A DNA stretch of 39,769 nucleotides. It comes from Verrucomicrobiota bacterium (GTDB taxonomy: Bacteria; Verrucomicrobiota; Verrucomicrobiia; Chthoniobacterales; JAFAMB01). Below the pieces are notes generated by a model. The model worked only from the letters and a program-made list of their open reading frames with translations. It searched no databases and was not told the origin of the DNA. The first letter of the stretch is position 1. Every line of letters begins with the position of its first letter. Shown here in pieces: positions 26,829 through 38,412 of the stretch. The position numbers and the translations under genes are program-made. Location of the stretch: NCBI GenBank assembly GCA_019233825.1, contig JAFAMB010000026.1, positions 1 to 39,769 on the forward strand. The letters are read 5' to 3'.

Positions 26829-27110
26829 TCAGGCTAGCTTATCAATCTTTGTGGCCAGCATGAAATCCAGATCGGTCAACCCCCCCGCGGAATGCGTGGA
26901 TAACACCAGTTTTACCTTGTTCCATCGGATGTCGATGTCCGGGTGATGGTTCATTCCCTCGGCTTCCTTCGCCAGTCTGTTTACGAATTCAATCGCGGGT
27001 TGGAACCCGTCGAATTCGAAGGTGCGTTCGATATTGTTGTCGCCGAGCTTCCATTTTGGGACTTCGTCTAACAGCACCTGAACTGTCTCTGGCTTTAACA
27101 ACTCCGCCAT
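26829..27110 (-). CDS. Pterin-4a-carbinolamine dehydratase
   Basis: This 93-residue enzyme dehydrates 4a-hydroxytetrahydropterin and recycles the pterin cofactor. The signature MNHHPDIDIRWNKVKLVLST, with H55, H56 and H73, and the closing GGLTDLDFMLATKID are diagnostic. The track ORF starts at 27677, inside cysK antisense; I use ATG 27110, preceded by AGGAAAG. The gene is divergent from cysK and convergent with rnpB. No aromatic amino acid hydroxylase is seen nearby, so it may have another partner or act in a different pterin pathway. Confidence 0.92.
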   Translation of the reverse strand: MAELLKPETVQVLLDEVPKWKLGDNNIERTFEFDGFQPAIEFVNRLAKEAEGMNHHPDIDIRWNKVKLVLSTHSAGGLTDLDFMLATKIDKLA

Positions 27111-27182
27111 TGGCTTTCCTTTCTCGTTTTCATTCGATTCAGGCTCCCTCCTGAGATACCCTCTTAACAGCTTGGCATGATT

Positions 27183-27208
27183 GGAGGGGCGTTGCTTGCA
27201 ACCCCTTC
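27183..27208. repeat. Hairpin in the divergent gap before cysK
   Basis: GGGGCGTTGC and GCAACCCC pair around TT, with one bulged base. It may be an interspersed repeat or a transcriptional element; the position between two divergent genes suits either. Confidence 0.4.
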
Positions 27209-27232
27209 TCATCGTACGGAATCGTTCGCGAC

Positions 27233-27260
27233 TTGAATGGTTCTCCGGTTTGCGTATGTA
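27233..27260 (+). promoter_or_regulatory. Promoter for cysK
   Basis: TTGAAT, a 16-nt spacer and TATGTA predict a start near 27267 and a leader of about 34 nt. Confidence 0.4.
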
Positions 27261-27300
27261 ACCAGTTCCCGCCTGTCCCTTAAACATAACCCCATAGGCA

Positions 27301-28275
27301 ATGCAAACGAACGGTAAACTATTTAACAATATAGTCGAGACGGTAGGTCGCACTCCTCTGGTCAAGCTGAATCGCATCACCAGAGACGTCGAAGCCACGA
27401 TCGCGATCAAGTGCGAATTCTTTAATCCACTCGGCAGTGTGAAGGACAGGATTGGCATGTCCATGATCGAAGCAGCTGAACAAGAGGGCATCATTAATCT
27501 CGATACCGTGATCGTCGAGCCCACCAGCGGAAACACCGGGATTGCCCTGGCGTTTGTCTGTGCCGCGAAGGGATACAAGCTGATTTTGACGATGCCTGAA
27601 ACGATGAGTCTGGAACGGCGCACGCTGCTGGCCATGCTGGGTGCCAAATTGATTCTCACACCGGGATCCGAAGGCATGAAAGGCGCTATTGCTCGAGCGG
27701 AGGAACTTCTGAAAACGACTCCGAACGCCTGGATGCCTCAGCAGTTCAACAATCCTGCCAACCCTGCGATCCATCAAAAAACGACCGCTGAAGAGATTTG
27801 GGCTGATACTGACGGGCAAGTCGACATTCTTGTTTCAGCCGTTGGAACGGGCGGAACGATCACCGGCGTCGCCGAAGTCATCAAAGAGCGGAAGCCGGCC
27901 TTCAAAGCAATCGCGGTTGAGCCGAAAGATTCGGCCGTGATTCTACAAACCTTGCGGGGCGAACCGTTGAAGCCTGGTCCGCACAAGATTCAGGGAACCG
28001 GAGCCGGCTTTGTTCCGAACAATCTGCATCTGAAAATTGTCGACGAGGTCATCACGGTTTCCAACGAAGATGCGTTGAACATGGCTCGACGTTTGGCCAA
28101 AGAAGAAGGCATCCTGGCAGGAATCAGTTCCGGAGCGAACGTTCATGCGGCGCTCCAAGTAGCCAACCGTCCGGAAAACAAAGGTAAACTCATCGTGACA
28201 GTCGCATGCTCGACCGGTGAACGCTACCTCAGCACCGCGCTCGCTGACGAAGCCAGAGCCGAGGTCGGCGGTTAG
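27301..28275 (+). CDS. cysK: Cysteine synthase (O-acetylserine sulfhydrylase)
   Basis: CysK makes cysteine from O-acetylserine and sulfide using PLP. The Schiff-base lysine is in [11 protein letters not shown] (K48). The substrate loop reads [13 protein letters not shown], and the phosphate-binding loop [11 protein letters not shown]. The C-terminal [11 protein letters not shown] is also typical. Length (324 residues) fits the CysK/CysM group; the exact paralogue is not certain. It is followed 29 nt later by a TPR protein on the same strand. Confidence 0.95.
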   Translation: MQTNGKLFNNIVETVGRTPLVKLNRITRDVEATIAIKCEFFNPLGSVKDRIGMSMIEAAEQEGIINLDTVIVEPTSGNTGIALAFVCAAKGYKLILTMPETMSLERRTLLAMLGAKLILTPGSEGMKGAIARAEELLKTTPNAWMPQQFNNPANPAIHQKTTAEEIWADTDGQVDILVSAVGTGGTITGVAEVIKERKPAFKAIAVEPKDSAVILQTLRGEPLKPGPHKIQGTGAGFVPNNLHLKIVDEVITVSNEDALNMARRLAKEEGILAGISSGANVHAALQVANRPENKGKLIVTVACSTGERYLSTALADEARAEVGG

Positions 28276-28304
28276 TCATTCTTTTGTCCACTTACTTAGT
28301 CCAA

Positions 28305-29012
28305 ATGAGTAGTCAGCCCGCTACCCAGCCATCGCACCCGGTTTCCAGTTTCGATCCCGAGATTTTCTGGGCGCTTCATAAACAAAAAATCCTTATTGGC
28401 GCGATTGTCTTGACCGCAGCCCTGCTTGGCGGCGGTGCCTATTTCGGATTCCAGGCAATACAGACTCAGAAAGCCGAAGCAGCCTACGCCGCGGCTGATT
28501 CGGTCGAACGATGGCAGGCTGTGATTCGCCGGTTTCCCAACGCGATAGCGGCCGGTAACTCTTACCTGAGAATCGCGGCGAAGCTGAGGGACGAAGCCAA
28601 ATACCGGGAATCCGATAGCGCTTACGACTCATTTATCCACCGATATCCGAAACATCCTTTACTGATCGATGGTTACATGGGGCTGGCCGCGAACGCGGAA
28701 CTGGAGAAACTTCCGGCCAAAGCACTGGAGTATTACAAGGATGTGACAACTCAATTTGGCAATTCCTATCAGGCACCGATGGCACTATTCCATCAGGCTC
28801 GGCTGACCGAGGCAAAAGGTCAGTTTAAGGAAGCGCAGCAATTATTTGAAAGTGTCGTGCAGCGCTACCCGGACAGCATCGCGGCCGGCATCGCGGGACG
28901 CGAGGCCGGCAGATTAGCAGACAAGCTTTCCCAGCAAATCCCAAAGCCGAAAGCGGAAAAAACGGCCTCACCATCGCCAACGGCTTCGGCCGCGAAATTG
29001 CCTGAGCCATAG
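28305..29012 (+). CDS. Membrane-anchored TPR protein (YfgM-like)
   Basis: One membrane helix (ILIGAIVLTAALLGGGAYFG) follows a cytoplasmic N-terminal tail of about 28 residues. The rest is helical with TPR-like units, for example YRESDSAYDSFIHRYPKHPL and KALEYYKDVTTQFGN, and ends in a Pro/Ala/Lys-rich tail. This resembles YfgM/BamD-like proteins that bind partners at the outer face of the inner membrane. The track starts at a TTG (28284); I prefer the ATG at 28305. It follows cysK and is convergent with the bactofilin genes. Confidence 0.75.
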   Translation: MSSQPATQPSHPVSSFDPEIFWALHKQKILIGAIVLTAALLGGGAYFGFQAIQTQKAEAAYAAADSVERWQAVIRRFPNAIAAGNSYLRIAAKLRDEAKYRESDSAYDSFIHRYPKHPLLIDGYMGLAANAELEKLPAKALEYYKDVTTQFGNSYQAPMALFHQARLTEAKGQFKEAQQLFESVVQRYPDSIAAGIAGREAGRLADKLSQQIPKPKAEKTASPSPTASAAKLPEP

Positions 29013-29022
29013 ATCTTTTGGA

Positions 29023-29841
29023 TTATGCAGGAACCAACCTGAAATCCGCGCCCAGGTCGGGTTCTCTTCGCGATTCCGGCGGACGACTCGGCGCCTCAAG
29101 CAATTCGCCCTGTGTCATCTCGACATTCCCGATAGAAAGTTCGCCGAAAAACTCGCCCCCTTTCTCGACCGAGAATCCGCGACCAAACACCGCACCGGTC
29201 AGGCGGCCGGTTTTCTGAATCACTACTTTGCCGGTGGATATGATTCGCGCCGAAATAATTCCCTCGATGTTGACCAATTCTGCCCGGATCGGGCGAACAA
29301 ATTCCGCCTCGCATTTCTTATCGATGTGGACGGTCTTGGCCTCGATGCTGCCGCTGAGCTTGCCCTTCAGCTTAATGTGGACGTCGCCGCTGCAAATCAG
29401 GCTTCCACGCATAGATCCCTGGATTTCAGCCGACTCGCAGATCACTCGGTTGCTGTTCAGGTCGCCTTTGCTGGTAATGATCAGGCTACCCCGCGTCCGA
29501 ATTGAGCGGCTGTAATTACCGATTATCCGGTAGTCCTGGAGATCTATGTATGCGCCGCACTGTGGACAGATAGTCGATGTCGCGTTGCTGGGAACCTCAC
29601 GCTTTCCGGTGCATTCGAAGCAACGGGCAATAACCGTGCGCTGAACACCGAGAAGTCCTTCCAACTTCTGGAAGACCCCAGGATGTTTCTTTGCCTCCTG
29701 CGGCTCACTCGATTTTCGACCTTTACCCAGCTGAATGTAACCGCTGCATTTTCGGCAGTAGGTAGACTTCGCAAGTTCAGGCTCCAACTGAATGTTACCG
29801 CAATGAGGACATTGTACTTCGATCCGTCCTTTAGCAGCCAC
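29023..29841 (-). CDS. Zinc-ribbon protein with C-terminal bactofilin domain
   Basis: Two zinc ribbons (C11/C14/C29/C32 and C74/C77/C92/C95) precede a bactofilin domain, a right-handed beta-helix that polymerises into cytoskeletal filaments. The domain contains RGSLIITSKGDLNS, GSMRGSLICSGDVHIKLKGK and GSIEAKTVHIDKK. The zinc-ribbon half may recruit a partner; that is inference. It lies about 10 nt after a plain bactofilin on the same strand, which suggests the two form one filament system. Confidence 0.82.
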   Translation of the reverse strand: MAAKGRIEVQCPHCGNIQLEPELAKSTYCRKCSGYIQLGKGRKSSEPQEAKKHPGVFQKLEGLLGVQRTVIARCFECTGKREVPSNATSTICPQCGAYIDLQDYRIIGNYSRSIRTRGSLIITSKGDLNSNRVICESAEIQGSMRGSLICSGDVHIKLKGKLSGSIEAKTVHIDKKCEAEFVRPIRAELVNIEGIISARIISTGKVVIQKTGRLTGAVFGRGFSVEKGGEFFGELSIGNVEMTQGELLEAPSRPPESRREPDLGADFRLVPA

Positions 29842-29851
29842 TCAGAACTCC

Positions 29852-30250
29852 TTAACGTGGAGCACCAACTTTTTGCGGCTCTTCCTTATGCGGGATACCT
29901 AAATCTTTGACGATATTCTTATTCGGCGTCACCTCGGACTTGCCGACGAACGTAGCACCCTCCTCGATCACCAGACGAGCCGCCTTCAAGTCTCCGATCA
30001 ATTGCGAGCGCGAATGCAGCTCGCACCGTTCTTGTACCGTGATGTTGCCGTGTACTTTGCCTTTTACAATCACGGTCTTGCTCTTCACTTCACCGCGAAC
30101 ATCTGCATTCTCGCCAACTGTCAGCACCCCGTCGACGGATGAAATCTCACCTTCAATATTTCCGTCAAAGACGAATTCATTTGCAAACTTAATCGAGCCT
30201 TTAATTTCGACGTCCTTCGAGAGGTTGTTCTTATTAGGTATATCTGCCAT
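29852..30250 (-). CDS. Bactofilin
   Basis: This is a polymer-forming cytoskeletal protein with repeating beta-helix turns (SSVDGVLTVGENADVRGEVK, then KTVIVKGKVHGNITVQERCE). The likely start is the ATG at 30250 (MADIPNKNNLSKDVEIKGSI). The track begins at a TTG at 30412, which would add a Pro-rich segment (KKFIPQKPGQTPPGE) and also coincides with a promoter-like TTGACA. The zinc-ribbon bactofilin follows directly. Bactofilins commonly act in cell shape, stalks or polarity. Confidence 0.85.
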   Translation of the reverse strand: MADIPNKNNLSKDVEIKGSIKFANEFVFDGNIEGEISSVDGVLTVGENADVRGEVKSKTVIVKGKVHGNITVQERCELHSRSQLIGDLKAARLVIEEGATFVGKSEVTPNKNIVKDLGIPHKEEPQKVGAPR

Positions 30251-30383
30251 AACAGGTATTGGTTGTGTTACAATTTTCGGTTCAGCAGCCGGCGGAGTTG
30301 GCGAATCCTCCCCTGGTCCAGCGTCTTCCCCAGGTGGCGTTTGTCCTGGCTTTTGGGGGATAAACTTCTTCAGCACGCCCGCA

Positions 30384-30412
30384 ACTATGACGGGGGCCAA
30401 AAGCAGTGTCAA
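30384..30412 (-). promoter_or_regulatory. Promoter for the bactofilin pair
   Basis: TTGACA, a 17-nt spacer and CATAGT make a strong sigma-70-like promoter. Start would be near 30377, about 127 nt before the proposed ATG at 30250. It supports the downstream start choice. Confidence 0.55.
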
Positions 30413-30431
30413 CGACTTCTATCGTTCTTGT

Positions 30432-30536
30432 TTCGGGTTTCTGGTTTTTGGCATTTTACATGCGCGCCCTTTTATTTTTCTGATTCCGTGGTTGCTGCCG
30501 TTTGCACCCGGTGCAGCGAGAAACCAGAAACCGGAA
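30432..30536. repeat. Inverted repeat flanking a 73-nt core
   Basis: GGTTTCTGGTTT (30436-30447) and AAACCAGAAACC (30521-30532) are a perfect 12-nt inverted repeat, extending to 16 nt with one mismatch. Seven-base periodicity (GGTTTCT, GGTTTTT) is visible. It lies between the oxidoreductase stop and the bactofilin promoter and resembles the larger gyrB-gyrA element. Confidence 0.65.
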
Positions 30537-30551
30537 CCCTGAAGCGGGCAG

Positions 30552-31943
30552 TCACGCTAATGCTTCGGCCGGATAGGTCCAGATTTCACTTAACGTCGGA
30601 TGATAGTGGGGAATTGAGGCCAGCGTAGCTGCAGTTGCATGGAAATGCATTGCGACGACAATTTCATGGATCAGCTCCGAAGCTTCCGGACCGACCACTG
30701 CACCGCCGATGATCTCGCCGCTCTTGGCATCGGTGATCAGTTTGACAAAACCTTCGGTCTCACCCCGAATAATGGACTTTCCGTGATCGTTAAAAGGGTA
30801 TTTTGCGACCCGAACTTCCAACCTTTGTTCCGCAGCTTCGCGCTCACTGATGCCCGCCACGGCGACCTGAGGCTCCGGGAACATAGCAAACATCTTGAGA
30901 CGATAATCGATCTTAGCCAGATCTTTGCATTCCAGTAACCGCCCGGCATTCCTGGCAGCCAACTCAGCTTGTTGAATCGCGATGTGCACGATTTCGTAGA
31001 GACCGATCACGTCGCCGGCGGCAAAGATATGGGATTGCGACGTCTGGAGGCTGGCGTTGACGACCACCGCGCTTTGTTTGTTTGTCTCGACCCCGGCTTT
31101 TTCCAGACCAAGTCCCTGTACGGCGGGCTTACGGCCAAGTGCATAGAAGATTTCGTCTCCATCAGCAACTTGTTCTTCGCCATCCTGTTCGTACCGGACA
31201 CGCTTACCAGTCGCGGTTCGTTCAACGCGCACCAGCTTAGTCCCGCAGATGACCTTGATTCCACGCTTCCGGAACGCCGAGACCAATGCTTCCGCGACAT
31301 CTGGATCTGCTTCCTTGATGACCTGCTTGCTCCTTTGCAAGATGGTGACCTCTAAACCGAGTGCGTTATAAAAATGAGCGAACTCGAGCGCTATCGCTCC
31401 GCCGCCTAAAATCACCACCGAACGTGGAAAATGATCGGTGTCCAGCGCCGTATCACTATCAAGAAACCCGACCTCGGAAAGCCCTGGCAGCTTTACTACA
31501 TTGACAACCGACCCGGTCGAAATCAAAAATGTCTTCCCTGCGATCTCTTCTTGGCCCCCGACCCTTAGTTGCACTTGCACGTGGTAGGGATCTCTGAATT
31601 CGGCGCGACCCCGCATAAACTCAAACTCTCCGCCGGTCAATTGGCACACTCTGTAATCGGCGAATCCGCCGATTAAATCTCGCTTCCGCTGAATAATGGC
31701 CTTCGAATCGAACGCGCTGTGTCCGGCGCTTAACCCAAACTCCGCCGCTCGCCGCAGCGTCAGAAAACGATTTGCAGATTCGATTAGCGTTTTGCTTGGC
31801 ATACAACCGCGCAGTATGCAAAGCCCTCCAACCTGATCTCCGCCTTCGATACAAACCGTTTTCAACCCTAACCGCGCCGCCGTAGTCGCCGCAAAATAGC
31901 CGGCACTGCCTCCACCGATCACCACAAAGTCATAGCTTGCCAT
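30552..31943 (-). CDS. Pyridine nucleotide-disulfide oxidoreductase (dihydrolipoamide dehydrogenase-like)
   Basis: This 463-residue FAD enzyme has the N-terminal dinucleotide fold (VVIGGGSAGYFAATTA), the redox pair C42/C47 in GGLCILRGCMPSK, a central NAD(P)-binding motif (VVILGGGAIALEFAHFY) and a second FAD-binding GxxFAAGDVIG. The C-terminal dimerisation domain ends with HYHPTLSEIW, where the conserved His-x-x-Thr/Glu proton relay lies. The substrate could be lipoamide, mycothione-type or a metal ion; no E2 gene is nearby to support lipoamide. A 14-nt overlap exists with a doubtful upstream ORF. Confidence 0.9.
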   Translation of the reverse strand: MASYDFVVIGGGSAGYFAATTAARLGLKTVCIEGGDQVGGLCILRGCMPSKTLIESANRFLTLRRAAEFGLSAGHSAFDSKAIIQRKRDLIGGFADYRVCQLTGGEFEFMRGRAEFRDPYHVQVQLRVGGQEEIAGKTFLISTGSVVNVVKLPGLSEVGFLDSDTALDTDHFPRSVVILGGGAIALEFAHFYNALGLEVTILQRSKQVIKEADPDVAEALVSAFRKRGIKVICGTKLVRVERTATGKRVRYEQDGEEQVADGDEIFYALGRKPAVQGLGLEKAGVETNKQSAVVVNASLQTSQSHIFAAGDVIGLYEIVHIAIQQAELAARNAGRLLECKDLAKIDYRLKMFAMFPEPQVAVAGISEREAAEQRLEVRVAKYPFNDHGKSIIRGETEGFVKLITDAKSGEIIGGAVVGPEASELIHEIVVAMHFHATAATLASIPHYHPTLSEIWTYPAEALA

Positions 31944-32183
31944 CGCACTGGAAAGTTAGCGTGGGTGACAGTTTTTCCAAGGCCTGCCTGAATTCCGGGA
32001 TCAACTTGACGTCCCACCCACGGATCTTGCCGGGAGCGCGGGCGGACGCCCCATGCACATTCAAGGAGAAGGGAAAAATCCACCAAAACAAGATCCGAAA
32101 AGAAGGCCGAGCAACTGGCCCCGAAGCCCAAAATATTGGATAGTGCAGCAGCAGATCCACAACAAGTTGGGCCCGCTGAATGC

Positions 32184-32212
32184 TTGCAAATCGTTTCCTC
32201 CAGCCCTACTAT
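32184..32212 (+). promoter_or_regulatory. Promoter for gyrB
   Basis: TTGCAA, a 17-nt spacer and TACTAT predict a start near 32219, giving a leader of about 53 nt. Confidence 0.5.
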
Positions 32213-32234
32213 TAGCTCTAAACTCTGTAGTCAC

Positions 32235-34821
<2,587 letters not shown>

Positions 34822-34822
34822 C

Positions 34823-35028
34823 GGGTTTTGAGTTTTGAGTTTTGGGTTTTGAGTTTTGAGTTTTGGGTCTTCCGGATTCCAAGTTAAGTGCAGCGGTAAG
34901 CCGCTTTGCTTACGGTTTCGAGCAGGTCGTAGCCCATAATGAGCTCGTTGCTCCTCCCAGGAGATGATTTTGCACGCTAGGCCCCAACCCAAAACTCAAA
35001 ACTCAAAACCCAAAACTCAAAACCCAAA
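34823..35028. repeat. Heptamer arrays in inverted orientation between gyrB and gyrA
   Basis: Six tandem heptamers (TTTTGAG or TTTTGGG) fill 34826-34867. An inverted set of CCCAAAA/CTCAAAA fills 34988-35028. The arms share a perfect 35-bp inverted repeat (34833-34867 with 34988-35022) around a 120-nt core. The right arm ends 12 nt before the gyrA ATG. The core has a small GTAAGC/GCTTAC hairpin. Confidence 0.92.
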
Positions 35029-35040
35029 GCCGGCCGCCCG

Positions 35041-37623
35041 ATGCCAATTCATCCAAATGAAAAAGTCGAACCCGTAAACGTCGCGGAAGAGATGTCGAAG
35101 TCGTTTCTCGACTACTCGATGTCGGTCATTATTTCGCGCGCGCTGCCGGACGCTAGAGACGGATTGAAGCCTTCGCAAAGGCGCATTCTCTACGCGATGA
35201 ACGGACTCGGCCTTCTGCCGAATCGGAAACATAGCAAGTGCGCCAAGATCGTGGGCGAAACGATGGGTAACTATCACCCGCATGGTGACATGGCCATCTA
35301 CCCTACCCTTGTGCATATGGCACAACAGTGGGCAATGCGAGAGATCCTCATCGAAGGCCAGGGAAACTTCGGCTCCATGGACGGTGACCCACCGGCATCA
35401 ATGCGTTACACCGAGGCACGACTGACCCCTCTCGGCGCCGTCCTCATGGAGGATATGGAAAGGGATACGGTTGACTTCGTTCCGAACTATGACGATACGA
35501 CGACCGAGCCGACTGTCTTTCCGGCCGCCTTTCCTAATCTGCTGGTCAACGGCGGGACCGGTATTGCCGTCGGCATGGCCACCAACATTCCGCCCCATAA
35601 CCTCAGTGAGGTCGTGGACGGCATTTGCGCGCTGATAGATGATCCAGACCTTGGCACCGATCGATTGTTGGGCCTGATCAAGGGCCCCGATTTTCCGACC
35701 AGATGCACAATTTATGGCACTAGCGGGATCCGGCAATACTTCGAAACCGGCCGGGGTAGCCTGAAGGTCCGCGGCAAAGCCACGATCGAAGAAACAAGGA
35801 ACGGACGCGAACAGATCCTGATCACTGAGATTCCATTCAACGTCAATCGCGCCGAACTGATCAAACGCATTGCAGGGCTCATTCAGGAAAAGGTTATTAC
35901 CGATATCAGCGATGTACGAGATCTCTCCGACGAAAATACGCGCATCGAGTTGGAACTGAAGCGGGACGCCAACGCGAAGGTCGTTCTGAACAATCTCTAT
36001 ATGCACACCGCAATGGAGAGCTCGTTTGCCGTAAACATGCTCGCCATCGACCATGGCCGGCCTAAGCTGCTGTCACTCAAAGAAGCGCTCCTTTGCTATA
36101 TTGAACATCGGCGGGATGTCGTTCTGCGCCGTACCCGATATCTCCTCCGCCAGGCCGAGGCCAGAGCCGAAACGCTCGAAGGCTATCTGATCGCTCTAGC
36201 CAACCTTGACGATTTTATCGAAATCATTCGCGGCTCCGCCAATCGTGAAGAAGCAAAGATCAAACTTCTCGCCTATGAATTTGGTCGCGAGACGGTCGAG
36301 CATATCGGCGTTCGGATCCGAAGCGAAACCAGGTTGATCGACGGACGGTATATTTTCAGCGAACATCAGGCGGAGCAGATCCTGGAATTGCGCCTCTACC
36401 AACTGACCGGCCTCGAACGCGAGAAAATCATCAGCGAGTACACCGAGATCATCCGAAAAATTGATGATCTGCTTGACATTTTGAGACGTGCAGACCGGGT
36501 GATGTCCATCATCAAGGAAGAACTCTGGCGAATAAAGGATAAATACGGATCCGAACGACTCACCGAGATTCTCCCTGACCAGGGCGAAATAGACATCGAG
36601 GATCTCATAGCCAAAGAGGGGTGCATTATTACTATTACCCACGGGGGCTACCTCAAACGGACTGCCGAGAGTGAATTCCGGGCCCAGCGGCGCGGCGGAC
36701 GCGGTGTAATCGGGATGAGCACTCACGAAGCCCAGATGGCGGGAGATCAGGGAGATTTCGTTGAACACCTGTTCACGGCCAGTACCCATGATTCTCTGAT
36801 GTTCTTCACGCAGACGGGCCGGTGCTACGTGGAAAAAGTCTATGAGATCCCCGAAATGAGTCGTGCTTCCAAGGGCCGCTCCATTGCGAATCTGCTGGAG
36901 CTGCGGCCCGAAGAAAAGATTGCTGCCACGCTCCGAATCGAAGCTATGGACCAAAATGGTGATTCAGAAGGTGTTGGCGGCACCTGGAATTCGGCCCTGC
37001 ATATCATGTTTGCAACGCGGTCCGGTATCGTCAAAAAGACGAACTTGGCCGACTTCAGCAATGTCCGCAAGGGCGGGATCATCGCGATTCAGATTGAGCC
37101 AGGGGATGAACTAATCGACGCACTTCTTACTAATGGGTCGGATGAAGTGGTGCTGATTACACGGCGTGGCATCAGTATCCGATTTCACGAAGCCGAGGCC
37201 CGGGATATGGGACGGAATGCGGTCGGGGTCTGGGGTATTCGGCCGGAAGATGGGGATGAAGTCGTCGCAATTGCCAAGGTCATTCCGGACGCTCAACTGC
37301 TCGTGGCTGGCTCAAACGGCATTGGGAAACGCACGGGCTTCGAAGAATATCGGGTCCAATCTCGTGGCGGGAAGGGCATCATCACGATGAAGACCGGCGA
37401 GCGTACGGGCAACGTCGTCGGTGCATTAACTGTCCGTGATTCCGACCAGTTAATGTTGATCACTACGGGCGGCCAAATGGTCCGAATCCGAGTCAGCGAA
37501 GTGCGCGAAGCCGGCCGGAATACCATGGGTGTGAAGCTCATGGACCTTCGAGAAGGCGAAACTCTCCAGGACATCGCACCGGTTGTCTCCCAAGAGGACA
37601 TTGAGCAGAGCGCGGATACGTGA
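35041..37623 (+). CDS. gyrA: DNA gyrase subunit A
   Basis: GyrA cuts and rejoins DNA through its catalytic tyrosine, Y123 in SMRYTEARL. The GyrA box QRRGGRG (about residue 549) marks it as gyrase, not topoisomerase IV. A C-terminal beta-pinwheel follows with repeats such as [11 protein letters not shown]. The quinolone-determining region reads [12 protein letters not shown], with Met84 and Pro88 where E. coli has Ser83 and Asp87. The start is fixed by the conserved [15 protein letters not shown] beginning; no Shine-Dalgarno is seen, since the heptamer repeat ends 12 nt upstream. Length (860 residues) is normal. Confidence 0.97.
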   Translation: MPIHPNEKVEPVNVAEEMSKSFLDYSMSVIISRALPDARDGLKPSQRRILYAMNGLGLLPNRKHSKCAKIVGETMGNYHPHGDMAIYPTLVHMAQQWAMREILIEGQGNFGSMDGDPPASMRYTEARLTPLGAVLMEDMERDTVDFVPNYDDTTTEPTVFPAAFPNLLVNGGTGIAVGMATNIPPHNLSEVVDGICALIDDPDLGTDRLLGLIKGPDFPTRCTIYGTSGIRQYFETGRGSLKVRGKATIEETRNGREQILITEIPFNVNRAELIKRIAGLIQEKVITDISDVRDLSDENTRIELELKRDANAKVVLNNLYMHTAMESSFAVNMLAIDHGRPKLLSLKEALLCYIEHRRDVVLRRTRYLLRQAEARAETLEGYLIALANLDDFIEIIRGSANREEAKIKLLAYEFGRETVEHIGVRIRSETRLIDGRYIFSEHQAEQILELRLYQLTGLEREKIISEYTEIIRKIDDLLDILRRADRVMSIIKEELWRIKDKYGSERLTEILPDQGEIDIEDLIAKEGCIITITHGGYLKRTAESEFRAQRRGGRGVIGMSTHEAQMAGDQGDFVEHLFTASTHDSLMFFTQTGRCYVEKVYEIPEMSRASKGRSIANLLELRPEEKIAATLRIEAMDQNGDSEGVGGTWNSALHIMFATRSGIVKKTNLADFSNVRKGGIIAIQIEPGDELIDALLTNGSDEVVLITRRGISIRFHEAEARDMGRNAVGVWGIRPEDGDEVVAIAKVIPDAQLLVAGSNGIGKRTGFEEYRVQSRGGKGIITMKTGERTGNVVGALTVRDSDQLMLITTGGQMVRIRVSEVREAGRNTMGVKLMDLREGETLQDIAPVVSQEDIEQSADT

Positions 37624-37625
37624 GC

Positions 37626-37677
37626 GCCGCTCGTTCCCGACTCCGCCCCTGTCCCGCGTCTGCGGAACGACGGCGGC
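37626..37677. terminator. Hairpin after gyrA
   Basis: GCCGCTCGTTCC pairs with GGAACGA and GCGGC through a two-base bulge, giving 12 bp. There is no T tract, so termination is uncertain. Confidence 0.4.
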
Positions 37678-37748
37678 CGTCGTAGCAGCCACCGTGGAAC
37701 AGCTTCAGGATCCCTGAGCCTGGAGCGGAGATAGAGATACATCCGGAT

Positions 37749-38066
37749 TTAGGTTATTGAACGATCTGTAAAGAAGTCATCGAAAACGTTACCAGAGCCG
37801 AGATCAGCGTTGAGGAGGGCACTGCGAAGACAGAGCATGCACGGCAATTTTAAAGAAACTCGACCTTCAACTGATGGCAGAGCTGGTTTCCCAAAAACGG
37901 TGAATTTCCGCTTCCGAAAGCGCATCCGCATATCCCCCAGCCTCTGGACGGACCTCGCCAAGCGCGGCGGCTCGCTCAGGATCGGAGACGAGAAGCGGAA
38001 CACCAGCAGCCCGGCTCGCGCACCGCACGGCGCCATCAAACCCTTGCATGTCGTGTCGGTGATCAT
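37749..38066 (-). other. Doubtful small ORF with a strong Shine-Dalgarno
   Basis: AGGAGAG lies five bases before the ATG at 38066 (MITDTTCKGLMAPCG), an excellent ribosome-binding site. The predicted protein (105 residues) is basic and shows no domain. Another minus frame in the same stretch (MQGFDGAVRCASRAAGVPLL) looks more protein-like, so a frameshifted small gene is possible. The plus strand also has an open frame. I cannot assign a function. The 37624-38412 stretch otherwise has nothing I can support. Confidence 0.25.
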
Positions 38067-38412
38067 AATTTCTCTCCTGATTATCTGGGCGCTGTCGAGC
38101 GCGCACTAAGAACTCTTTTGCTTCAGAAAGGTTCTCCTGAGGTGCGCCCGCTCGAGACGGTACGCAACCATGCTGCCAAAACTGCGCCGCGTGAAAGGTT
38201 CGCAAAGGGAACACATCCAGGGCGCTGACCTTGCGCGAACTATAGGCAGAGTAAAACTATGGGGGCCGGTGTGCTGAGCGTGCGAGGTCCGCAGGCTGGC
38301 CGTGTTTGAATGGATGCAGGCGACCCAAGACCAAATCATCACCGCGTTAGGCACGACAGTGAATCAGAAGGACGTGTACAAAGTTTTAAGGCGATGGACT
38401 CCCTTGGAAGAA

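Noticed and set aside
27111-27677. N-terminal extension of the pterin dehydratase ORF
   Set aside because: The first 189 residues run antisense to cysK and have no domain; the ATG at 27110 has a good ribosome-binding site.
31930-32160. Small minus-strand gene upstream of the oxidoreductase
   Set aside because: A 14-nt overlap with the oxidoreductase start is suggestive, but there is no ribosome-binding site or recognised family.
34823-35028. CRISPR array
   Set aside because: The repeats are contiguous 7-mers in inverted orientation, with no spacers and no cas genes.
36196-36954. 252-residue ORF antisense to gyrA
   Set aside because: Shadow frame of gyrA codons; no domain or ribosome-binding site.
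37810-38109. 99-residue plus ORF with a hydrophobic C-terminus
   Set aside because: No ribosome-binding site, and it overlaps minus-strand frames that are as good or better.
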